Shown piece after piece: positions 34,601 through 64,000 of a stretch of DNA of 64,000 nucleotides. The position numbers and the translations under genes were made by a program. The DNA lies in contig OZ026601.1 in the NCBI GenBank assembly GCA_964020085.1, positions 27,405,918 through 27,469,917 of the forward strand. Reading direction: 5' to 3'. The notes beneath the pieces were generated by a model. The model was not told the DNA's origin. It ran no database searches and saw only the letters and a program-made list of their open reading frames with translations. The stretch's first letter is position 1. Each line of letters opens with the position of its first letter. Source of the DNA: Micromussa lordhowensis. Taxonomy: Eukaryota; Cnidaria; Anthozoa; Scleractinia; Lobophylliidae.

Positions 34601-37600
34601 TTAAGCCGCTAGACTCAATAGCACCCACGAACATTTAAATTAATTCCGCTTAGCTCACTGCTATACTCACGTTTTGTGCCTTGAAGAAGTTTGTCGAATT
34701 AAGAACGCACTTGTTATGTTTAACACAATTGTCTCTCGAGCCATTCTACAGTGCCTAATAAAGATCTCGTTAGTGAAGGTTTACTTATCGAACTTATTTA
34801 TCTTTTCAAATGCTAATTTTTGTCGCGCGAAGATTATTAATTAAATCCCAAGACATTCTTGGCTATAAATTGTTAATTGAATTCAGCAGTACCTTTGAGT
34901 TTTTAAAACAATAAGATTCTGAAGATTTTATGTACACGAATTAAAGCTTTCTTTGATTTGCGTGTTTTGGATTTGGTACCTTAAAGCCAAAACCCTCGCG
35001 AACTTTCGGCAAATCAGAGCTAATATTTCCAAAAGAAATAGATGTCTTATCACTCCAAAATTTGCAAAACAACGCTTTCGCTAATCACTCTTTTTCTCGC
35101 AATTATATCTGTCGAGACATGCGTCTCTAGGCCAACATGAAATTCAGTCTCAATTGTCTTGCCGAAAACTAATCTATGTTGACGGTAAAAGATACATTTA
35201 GGTTTGGAGCGGATTCATGAAAAGAGACATTTGAATACGTCACCACATTAAGGCTTTTTAGTGATATTGCATTCACAGCTCAAAGAATCCATACATAGCC
35301 CAATCAAACATCGATTTATATGGCATTTGAAGACTCGTGACACAGTGTGATATGGTACGCGCATATTTTATACTCAACTACACGTATATTAGGTGAACCC
35401 CCGGTTCGATCTCTTGAACTTTTAAGTTTGTCTATAATGAATGGATCTTGAAACCCTTTTTTTCCTTTTTAAAGGAGTTTTGACGGCAAAAATGAGTAAG
35501 GACTACGATAGAACCACAGAGACTTTGTTGGTAACTTAAGAAAAATATGGCGGGTCTATCAATTATATGTTAACAAGTACCAAAAACTTATTTATTAGTC
35601 GTATAACTCAGTCAAGGACAAAAAGTCAATAAACAATTGTATTGAGAACAACTGTTTATTCTATTTTGGGCTACGATTGTTAATTGAAAGAAGTAGTCGA
35701 GAAGACACGAATAAGTTAACCCGTAGGTACTTGTCACGTATTGTTGCCAGTTTTCGGTTTACTTACAAAATCTGATTTATGGGACGCTTAATTTTGTTGG
35801 AAATTTCGGATCTAATTAAAGTTGGACAGTTTTCAATTTGATCTCTGCTGAGAAGAAATCGATACTTCCTTTCCCCAAAAGTTCATCACCAAAATACTAA
35901 TGTAACACATTTAGTTTAAATAATTTCCTTAGTGATCTGTTAAAAAAATATTTTGACTTCTTGTGAGAAGCCGAACCGCTACCATTAACTTGAAACCGAG
36001 CCATAGACACTTGACCTTTGTGGTATAGTATACTTTGAAAGCCACCGAAATTCTACCTTCAGGCAGGCTTGAAAACTATGTTCCAGCAATTTGTCTTCAG
36101 TCAAGAGAAAGATAATTAGAAGCGAAACTATTGGAATGCAGCAATTCTGAAATGACTGTCCACGTATTATCTGATCGAAGGGATTCCACAGAATGAACAA
36201 ACTATCTGTTGCTTAAATGCGATTAGTGCTCGAGACAGCCACATTATCAAAATCAAAACATTTCGGGAAGAAGTACGTCGAGTCGAACCAAAAGAAATGT
36301 TGTCTTGTACCGAGTTGTAAACATTCAATTATTTCCCAACACTTAAGCTATTGTTTAAGAAGAACAAACCTTAGAGGTTTATGGTTAGAAATTTTGCGTC
36401 TTCTGTCCATGTTGATGTTTGTTCCACAAATCCTTGTCAAAAGTGTTTTCTGTTCCTTCCAGGAACCTCTGTCTGTGAGTTTCGAGGTGTGCTTCTTGAT
36501 GAGGCTCGTTAACACGCAAGACTTGGTGAGCAGATATCTCTTGTGACTTTATATCCCTCCAGGTGTCGCAGTTAGTGTGCCTGTCTAATTAATCCAGCCT
36601 TTGGTTATAGCTTCGTGCACGTGATTTGTAGCCAATAGGAAAACACCTTTGAATAGAACCCATTCAACTAATCTTGATTGACGAGTAAACCTTTTAAATA
36701 CAAACCCGTTTGTTTATGTTTCGATGCTGAGGTGCGGGTTCTACATACAACAAACAGTTTTGTTTGTGTCTGTTCTTGGTTGATTATCTATTTTCTTCTC
36801 TTTCGACAAATATCGGGCCAAACGGAGTTTAGCGTGCGCCTTAGGAGGCAAGGCCATCATGAATTACTAAACACAATTAAATGAGCAATAGATATCAACT
36901 AGCATATCTTTCATTAGTGCGCGTGTTTGTGTATGATATTTTTTCCCTAATTTGTAGTCAGGTAGGATTTTCTTAACCTATAAACTTTACACTGAAAATC
37001 GTAACATTTTCGCGCTGTTTCTGCCATTATTCAAGAGAAAATCACGAAAAGATGTCATGTCTAATTAGTTCAAGGAGATTGATTTGTCCGTTTTTATTGC
37101 TCTGTGGTCGGTCTTAATTTCGGTTTACATTCTAAGGTCGCAATACCAGTCTGAAGGGCAAAAGCTGTACCCCAAGAATAGAAAATTCATCTATGACAGA
37201 TGCCTCTCGCAAAATACTCTGAATTCCCTAATAAACGCCATTGTAATTTGAATTTCAAAAGAGTTTGAGGTTCTTTTGAATGAGAAGAACATCTTATCAT
37301 TTCGTGGAGGTCATTTATTTCCCTGTCGCTCGGTAGAAGTTTTGATAAGGGCTAGGAACTCCGAGAATAGACTTTGATCGACAACAGATGTCGCAGGCAA
37401 ATTCTTACCACCTTGTGGGGAAACGTGTTTCAGCTAAGGCTGCGAATTTCAGTGAATCTGTCATTAATAAAGAATTTTAATTTTCTTGCTCAGAGGAGTC
37501 TGGTTGAGGTGAGTTGAGAATTGATCCAAAGTTTAACTGTCAGCTGAAAACGGAAGCATTTTACGACTGAAAGCCGAGATCCGAAATATGCAAAAATTTA

Positions 37601-38117
37601 CTAACAGCTGAAATTTGAGAAAATTGATCGTTGAGAAAATTTAACTGTTTAATGAGATTCCAGCACCACCATGCAGACCAACCTCAGAGTGTTTCGCTCA
37701 CATTGGAGCAAAAATCATAGCGACTTCAGTTGGTGACGTTCAGAGTGTAAGTTTCTCTTCTTCCCAAGTCGATTACCATTCCCCTTGGTGGAAACGATTT
37801 TCTTCCAACTCATTTCTTCGCTCAAGCTCTCCCTTCCCTCGAAGGAGGAGGAAGAAGAGGAGGAGAGAAAAAAAGAGAGAAAAGAACAGGACGAGGAAAC
37901 CAGTCGACCATAACTCAGCATTTATTAAAATTTCCACAGAACTGGAATATTGATGTCCAACATCAACCATCTTAAATTTATTAGCAATACAGTCCAGGTT
38001 TCATATTTTTAAAATTGCAATAGCATGAAGGGTGAGAGTTAATCCTCCATACAGGCCTTATTAAAGGCATTCGAATCTAGGTCAGGTTATTTTTTGGTCA
38101 ACTCCTAGGAGGGTCTA
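31641..38117. other. Long intergenic stretch; no gene recognised
   Basis: I looked for exons on both strands and found none I can support. Short frames near 32286-32764, 33295-33549 and 36217-36546 lack domain motifs and paired splice sites. A short tandem repeat occurs at 33178-33243. Confidence 0.4.
33178..33243. repeat. Three imperfect tandem copies of a ~24-bp unit
   Basis: The unit core gcattgcactctggtaa occurs three times in a row with small changes. Confidence 0.7.
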
Positions 38118-38347
38118 GATATGGTATCCAGTCCGCACGCAGATAATCTTACCACGCGTGTTGCGTGGATGATTTCTTGAAGGGTGTCAAGTCCCAACCT
38201 CGACCCCAGGCTGTCTTTCCTATGCCTCAATGACAAGGGAGGCAAAGGAGAGAGCCTGGTGTCGAGGTTGGGAGTTAACACCCTTCACAAAATCATCCAC
38301 GCAACGCGCGTTGCAAGATTATCCGCGTGAGGACTGGATACCATATC
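38118..38347. mobile_element. Fold-back MITE
   Basis: Inverted arms of about 95 bp begin gatatggtatccagtcc and include catccacgcaac-type and cccaacctcgac motifs. The loop is about 35 bp. No coding content. Confidence 0.85.
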
Positions 38348-39339
38348 GAAAAATGACTCGAGTGGGATTACCTTGGGATATGAGGGATTCACTCTTTTAA
38401 CCTTCATTTTCCCTTGAAAATTGTCAAGGGTTTCAGTTGGCCTTCATGGGACTGCCCTACGTAGCGAAAAAAGATGGAGAAAAAGTTATTGAGAAGTAGG
38501 CTTTTTTATTTCCTTCCCGAGCCCACTTCCAGTAATTGCCAAGAGTGATCAAAAACCGAATTCTCTTATGATATCAATGTACAATAACAAGCAGACAGGC
38601 GAGGAGAATAAACAAAATCATCAACTAAACGATGTGCATTAAAATTCTCAGAACTGACTTCGAATGAAAGTTAGGACGTTCAGTAATGAGATTTCATAGT
38701 TAGACTTTGGGAATAATTGTCAGAAAGTAATAAACCTGTCGTTTTGTTCAAGCTATTAGACCTTCAGACAGTTTTATTCATCAAAAGTTTCCGCGTGGTT
38801 CCACCGGAGGTCAGGGGCGTGCTGGCGGCAAAACGCCGCTACCGGACTTTAGCAATTGACTTTCACCGCAATAATTCTGTCAGCATTATTACCAGAGCTA
38901 ATGGCAAAACCCAAAGTTGCCGGGTCAGTTATGGAATATTCAACACGGCGACACGAAACGTTTCAATCAGACCTTTTTTTTCCTTTCATAGATTCCGTTC
39001 CTGACCTACCGTCGAAAGAGAAGCGAGAGAAAAAACCGCAACTTTTTTCTTCAAAAATGTATTTTTGGCGTCTCGCTCGGTGAACAATATGATGTAACAG
39101 CAGTGGCAAACATGTTGCAAAATGAACCTCGCCACTTACACGCTCAAAACTATTCATTTCCCTGTACTGGTTGCTTTACGTTTCTTTAAATTTTAGTTCT
39201 GAGAACTTTTTGAAACACCAAGGTGTCCCCTAGTTTAGCATTTTATACCCGTCTGCCTTGCTGTATTGGGAAGTGTAACAATTTTGTCTCGTATTAAAAG
39301 TTCAATTCAAATAAATTTTTTGCAACAATAGTTTATTGA

Positions 39340-39640
39340 GGTAGAGCTGTTTTCAACTGAGTGTCGTAAAACGAGAACCAAAGTAATCACTCCAGCCAAT
39401 CACAAATTACACAGACAATCCAGTGAACCAATCAAAACTCAAAACAACATGTAGCCGACACAAAGCGCGGGAAAACGCGTGCGAGCGAGTCACGATTGGT
39501 TTTGGGTTTACTCAGTTCTGATTGGATGAAAAAGTGACGCGAGTGTTTTTTAAAGCCAATCGTGTAGCGTGGTAATGCAAAATCCAAGAAAATGCAAATT
39601 ACTTTCGACATTCGAATGGAAAACAATACACTCTAAACTG
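39340..39640. mobile_element. Coral-type interspersed repeat with inverted ends
   Basis: The ends carry gttttcaactgagtgtcg and a diverged inverted counterpart. The body has accaatcaaaact, caaagcgcgggaaaa and attggttttgg. From memory this matches a repeat seen widely in stony corals. That is recollection, not a search. Confidence 0.55.
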
Positions 39641-40659
39641 ACAAACAGGACTAGATTAAACTGGGAACAATGCAGACGGATTACAAACAACGAGGTTAAG
39701 AAAAACGCCATTTTACAGATTTGTACTTAGTTACCTGACCTATGAATGCAAGCGAAGTTGATACAAACCTCTCTGCTTTTCTCATTAAAATGCAAACTAG
39801 TGAGCGATAGAACAACTTGATTTACACAACAAAAGCAGTGAAGTCTTTATCAAAACAAGTTCACCTCCAACCTCGCTGCCATTCGAAGGCCAGGTCACTG
39901 AGGAGACAACTGTAATGTTCAAAATGCAGCATTCGTGACAAGTTCTTTTGTAACCACTCTTGGCAATTACGGGGTTAAAAATTAACATCCGATCGTTAAC
40001 AAAGATAGTTTATCAGTGAGAATGAGCGATAAGTCAGCTTAAAATTCATATGTACCCCTAACGAATTGACTGAGCATTTGCCAAATATCTCAAGAAGATT
40101 GGAAAGAACGAGAGCTAAACACCTCTTTATACGAAAAGCGCCGCGCTTTGCAAACGAATTGATATAAAAATGTTCCAAACTAGCAAAAATAGAAAGTAAA
40201 TAATAAACATTAGTTCTACGAGTTCTTTGCCCGTTAAGTCCACGCAGCGGCAAAAGTGTGAGCTTGTTTAAAAGAAAATACCTTCAATCACCAGCTAATG
40301 CACGAGGGAAATTCCACTGCCGCCACCAAAATACAGTCAACATTAAAAAGAATCAACAAATATGAGATCTCCTGTGAGTTTTTTCAGCGAACTGCCAGTT
40401 GAAAGCAAACAAAGCAATCTGTGATTTAAAATCGAGGATCTTGTAGCGCGCTATTGATAGTGGAGACTAACTCGTTTTCATCACAACATACGGGACATTC
40501 ACTTCTCAGTCTCTATCTGTGTCCTTGCTGCAAGCTCTGCGTGTAGGGAGGGGAGGGAAGAGAGAAAATCTCCGAATTCATCTCCGTACACATCCCACAC
40601 ATTTTGAGCGACGCGTTGTTGACTTGTATGCTGTATGCTGTATGCTGGCCGCTATCCCA

Positions 40660-60422
<19,763 letters not shown>

Positions 60423-60862
60423 AGGAACAGAGGAACAGAGGAAACGAGGAACAGAGGAACAGAGGAACAGAGGAACAGAGGAACAGAGGAACAGAGGAAC
60501 AGAGGAACAGAGGAACAGAGGAACAGAGGAACAGAGGAACAGAGGAACAGAGGAACAGAGGAACAGAGGAACAGAGGAACAGAGGAACAGAGGAACAGAG
60601 GAACAGAGGAACAGAGGAACAGAGGAACAGAGGAACAGAGGAACAGAGGAACAGAGGAACAGGGGAACAGGGGAACAGGTGAATAGGGGGACAGGAGAAC
60701 AGAGGAACAGAGGGACAGAGGAACAGAGGAGCAGAAGAACAGTGGAACAGTGGAACAGTAGGAACAGTAGGAACACAGGAGAGCAGAAGGAGCAGAAGCA
60801 ACATAGGAACAGAGGAACAGTAGGAACAGGGCTAGTACAAACAAGGAATAGCAGGAACAGGA
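60423..60862. repeat. 8-bp minisatellite (AGGAACAG)n, left part
   Basis: About 30 near-perfect copies of aggaacag run from 60440 to 60660 and then decay into variants up to the transposon at 60863. Because 3 x 8 = 24, every frame gives an 8-residue repeat. That explains the long Cys/Ser/Val/Pro/Leu/Phe-rich minus-strand frames across it. Confidence 0.95.
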
Positions 60863-61675
60863 GGGTGACCCGAAAACACTGACCCCCGGTCCACGGACCC
60901 CCACTACGGACCGGGTCCGTGGACTACCTACGGACCAGTCCACGGACTACCCCTACGGACCACCCGCCAAATAAAATAAAAAAAAAACAGAAATAAAGTT
61001 TTCACTTACTGCTTGTCCAATAGATCACTCGTGTCAGCGAAATTTCGCGCGTTACGCTGGTCTACGCTGGGTAAATGTGACAGACCTGGGTTCGGTCTCG
61101 GGCGCAAGTTATGTCATGTCATTGCAGATCATTACATCTGCTATTTTCGTTGCTGTGACTTTGCATGAAAAACCGGCAAACCTAAGAAATTTGTAATTTC
61201 TTTTCCGTCGCCATTTTGTTTACATTTGAAATTGTGAAGCCTGGGACGAGTTCAAGAACCAGCGGGAGAATAGGCCGAACAAAATGGCGAAGGAAATGGA
61301 CTCAAAGCAGCACAAATTTCGAGGCTTCCCGGAGATTTCCCGGTCTCTCATATATACTTATAGCCACAGGAAAGAAAAAATGGTAATGTCGAATGTCAAT
61401 GATATAACTTGCGCCCGAGACTGAACTCAGGTCTGTTACATTTTCCCAGCGTAACGCTCGAAATTTCGACACAAGTGATCTATTGCCGTGGACAAGCAGC
61501 CGGGACAAGCAGTAAGTGAAATCTTTATTTCTGTTCTTTTTTTTTTTAATTTTATTTTGGGGGTGGTCCGTAGAGGGGTCCGTAGGGGTAGTCCGTGCAC
61601 CGGTCCGTAGGTAGTCCACGGACCCGGTCCGTAGTGGGGGTCCGTGGACCGGGGGTCAGTGTTTTCGGGTCACCC
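60863..61675. mobile_element. 813-bp long-TIR element inserted in the minisatellite
   Basis: The inverted arms are roughly 270 bp each. They begin GGGTGACCCGAAAACACTGA and contain repeated tccgtggac/ggtccgtag motifs, an A-rich run, and gcgtaacgc further in. The ggaacagga 9-mer abuts both ends (60854-60862 and 61676-61684), and minisatellite sequence resumes on the far side. Long arms plus a 9-bp duplication fit Mutator-like elements. The repeat context makes the exact duplication length uncertain. No transposase is present. Confidence 0.85.
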
Positions 61676-61765
61676 GGAACAGGAACAGTAGGAACAGTAC
61701 GAAGGAACAGTACAAACAGTAGAAACAGGAACAGAGGAGCAGTACGAACAGACGAACAGGAGAAC
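61676..61765. repeat. Minisatellite, right part beyond the transposon
   Basis: Degenerate ggaacag units (aggaacagtaggaacagta and variants) continue the array at 60423-60862 after the 813-bp insertion. Confidence 0.85.
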
Positions 61766-61929
61766 AATACTGTTCAAACGGATTGGGAAAATTTATTGTC
61801 GCAATTAAGAGAATTTTTTGTCGAAATGAAGTGATAAAGTAAGATCACCACCGTTTAAGCGTGAGATTTTATCGGTTTTGGAAGTTTGAAAACCAAGACG
61901 ATTTATCAGTTATACATGATGGATTTGCA

Positions 61930-62022
61930 TAGGCTCGGTTTCCGCCGCTCTCTCGTGTCAGGTCTGCGTTCGGGGGAGGAGCGCGGGCTCTTTTACCGAA
62001 CTGCGGCTGGTAATCGAGCCTA
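61930..62022. mobile_element. Short MITE, copy 2
   Basis: It has taggctcgg/atcgagccta ends, with interior gccgctctc and cccccgaa counterparts to the copy at 40794-40901 in inverted orientation. Confidence 0.7.
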
Positions 62023-63112
62023 GGATATGCATGAAAAAAGACGATAATGAAAACGAGGCTATTCACAAGAAGGTATAAAAACGAAATAGAGTTTGCATGG
62101 ATTAGAAAGACAGGCCATCAAACTATTAGATATGGAGCGCTTTCCATTTGAATGGAAAAATCGGTTCTCCCGGTGGGAAACCAAATGGAACAGGCCTTTC
62201 CCCTGGAAATTTTTCGAAAAAAAGAGAATACCTTCGGAGGTATTCCTCTTTTCTCGTTTTTACCGGAATTACCGGAAAATCACTGTACCATTTACTTTAT
62301 CGCACTGAGTGCCATACTCCTTGGTAAAAATACGCGATTTCGCTCGAGAAAATGGCGTCCTCCTTCATGTCTCAGTGTCCAACATGCGGTTGGACGCCTT
62401 TATGGGTCATAGCTGTTCCACTTCGACTTCAGGTGAGCGTTTATTGTCACAAAAACACTAACATTCAAGGCGCAACATTTGTCAACTTCAATGTTTTTCC
62501 ATGCACGAGATAAATTTCGGTTTGGCTGGCGAACATGCCTGTGCTCGACGCCAGGATATATCGATTCTTCTCTCATTATTTTGTTGTGTAGAATTAATTA
62601 TAATCTATAATGCTGGCAAAACGATAAGTGTAAGTATTTTCTATTCTCATCTCTTTTACTGTAGCCCTTTTTTACTGAACTTATTGGTTTGAGGTTTCAA
62701 AGTAGTGCTCTTGCTAGCTCCTTTATATTCTACCAGGACAAAAAGTAAATACCGTCAAATGGTACAGCTGCTTCCGTTCCATTTTTTCTGGAGGAAAAAT
62801 TGTACTGTTCCATCTGGCGGAAAATTTTCACCGGTTTTTCCAGTCAAAAGGAAAGCGCTCATGGGTTTCGGTAAAATCTCAGTTCAAACTCAGGGCGGTT
62901 TTTATTTCATTCGAATATCCGTTCCCAGTTCGTTCGCGTTTTAACAATAAGTTCTTTTCTCGATAAATAGTCATAAAAACAACGGGATAAGAAAGAACGG
63001 CTTTATTTACAAAACGCACAATTGTGTCATTACTGCAAAAAACGAAATATAACAGGTGTGTCACAAATCCACGGTCTCATAAATTATTCATAGAAGTCAC
63101 CAGTCGTTTTTC
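62023..63112. other. Intergenic between CUL2 5' side and the right-edge gene 3' end
   Basis: No exon is recognised. Motifs such as aaatggaaca and accggaaaa recur (near 62190-62290 and 62757-62850), with a perfect hairpin at about 62222-62256 (agaataccttcggaggtatt). This points to another fold-back family. Confidence 0.45.
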
Positions 63113-63832
63113 TTATTTCTTTTTCGGTTTCGGTCGCCATGGTTTCGGTTTAGCGGCTAATTCCTGTTCCCTCGGACGCTCGCTTTCTTCCTTTTCTCGA
63201 CGTTGACGCTGCAATCTGCAAAAAACAACAACACACAAGGCTTAGTTTATAAAGAGATTAAACAGTATAAAGGGCATGAGGTACATATCTCATTTCATCA
63301 TTTTCGCAACGTTTATCTGGGAACTAATTAAGTTTCTACTTTGCATATTCAGATCTTGTTTGGGGCTCAGAATCTAAATTTAAATCCAGATTGAATTTTA
63401 TTGAACGCTTGTTGTCTCTTTGTTAATTACATAAAACGGCTGGGGGTCTCTCTTGCCTAGGAACGCCCCATGACAACCCCGGTCAACACTTGATCTCGAA
63501 CAGTTCGATGAAGAAACCAACTCGATAGCCATTGCACCACCTTGCGGAAAAACAGTTTCTCGCTTACGCTTTACTTTCAGCTTTTCGTAGATACCGCTGC
63601 TATATCCTTACCTCAGTAGCTGGATGATTTTCTTGATGAAACAAGCCGTGAGGTACAAATCCACAACACAAAGATTGATCATCCCGGGGATGATCAACAC
63701 ATCAAACGTGTCCTGCCAGCTCCAGTTTGTCAACACGTGGGCAGTGATGGCAGTTTCCATAGAAACGTTATCAAGATCCTTGAAACGCGTAACATCGCGT
63801 GACATCTCCATGACAGTTGACATGTTACCCAT
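63113..63832 (-). CDS. Unrecognised small single-pass membrane protein, last two exons
   Basis: Exons 63832-63612 and 63215-63113 join in phase 2 (donor GTAAGG, acceptor TTTGCAG), giving 107 residues if the first Met is used. A polar N-terminal part is followed by one hydrophobic segment (VLIIPGMINLCVVDLYLTAC). A strongly basic, charged tail follows, ending WRPKPKKK and TAA. The layout suggests a single-pass protein with a cytosolic basic tail. I do not recognise the family. The Met at 63832 lies inside another open frame that enters from the window edge, so the true start may be upstream or beyond the window. Confidence 0.55.
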
Positions 63833-64000
63833 GGTAACTACCCAATTGATTTGTTTCAGGCACCTTATCGAACTCGTTGTCTATGTTCTCGGAGGAATCG
63901 ACTTTGTCAGAGTTTTTCTTCTCAGCAATAGAAGATGAAGTTTCATTTTCCAGGAAATCCAAAACTTTGTTTTCGTAGTCCATGCAGCTCACATCCTCTG
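63825..64000 (-). CDS. Upstream open frame, acidic, partial at window edge
   Basis: A frame open from the window end has a Met at 63983 and reads MDYENKVLDFLENETSSSI and on, rich in Asp, Glu and Ser. It ends in TAA (63827-63825), which overlaps the ATG of the downstream frame. It could be the main N-terminus (with a frame error or a donor at G|GTAACA), an upstream ORF, or chance. Confidence 0.35.
   Translation of the reverse strand, partial: EDVSCMDYENKVLDFLENETSSSIAEKKNSDKVDSSENIDNEFDKVPETNQLGSYHG

Noticed and set aside
36217..36546. Plus-strand frame of 109 codons
   Set aside because: No domain and no start context or splice support. Its composition looks like random AT-rich sequence.
37715..37970. 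Ser-rich frames near 37.8 kb
   Set aside because: They arise from a short gaggagg-type purine stretch and have no other coding sign.
60423..60862. CRISPR-like repeated array
   Set aside because: The units are 8 bp and directly adjacent, with no spacers, and the genome is eukaryotic. It is a minisatellite.

Overview
This is a 64 kb piece of animal nuclear DNA, most likely from a cnidarian and probably a stony coral. The evidence is GT-AG introns that join exactly in frame, a full-length metazoan Cullin-2, a myosin-light-chain-kinase-type kinase, and a high density of short fold-back transposons of the kind common in coral genomes. The species assignment is inference. Nothing bacterial, viral, CRISPR-like or operon-like is present.

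All recognised protein genes lie on the minus strand. (1) At 1172-7396, a six-exon gene encodes a 312-residue secreted protein made of a signal peptide and five WAP (four-disulfide core) domains. (2) At 13047-22654, ten exons encode a 744-residue kinase of the MLCK type with a textbook calmodulin-binding segment and a long acidic tail. Two tRNA-Asn-like sequences lie on the opposite strand in its introns. (3) At 40660-60051, 26 exons encode a complete 743-residue Cullin-2 with the neddylation lysine. (4) At 63113-64000, the 3' part of an unrecognised small membrane-protein gene runs off the window. I built these models by hand from splice sites, reading phase and remembered family sequences. 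Phases close exactly for all three complete genes (939, 2235 and 2232 nt).

Between genes (7.4-13.0, 22.7-40.7 and 60.1-63.1 kb) and in introns the DNA is mostly repeats: at least 15 fold-back or terminal-inverted-repeat elements, several dispersed repeat families seen two to four times in this window, two LINE 3' fragments, an 8-bp minisatellite interrupted by a transposon just upstream of Cullin-2, poly-C tracts, an AT-rich tract and a polypurine tract. One broken exon near 27.4 kb may be a decayed PAN/Apple-type secreted protein.

The genes do not form a functional cluster. WAP proteins act outside the cell, MLCK is a calcium/calmodulin kinase acting on myosin, and Cullin-2 scaffolds a ubiquitin ligase. 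I found no convincing new biological system. The best leads are the alternating two-type WAP architecture, the transposon inside a minisatellite with an apparent 9-bp target duplication, the 1.29 kb element with tandem-repeat termini, a very young 517-bp palindrome, the antisense tRNA-Asn pair, and the overlapping reading frames at the right edge.
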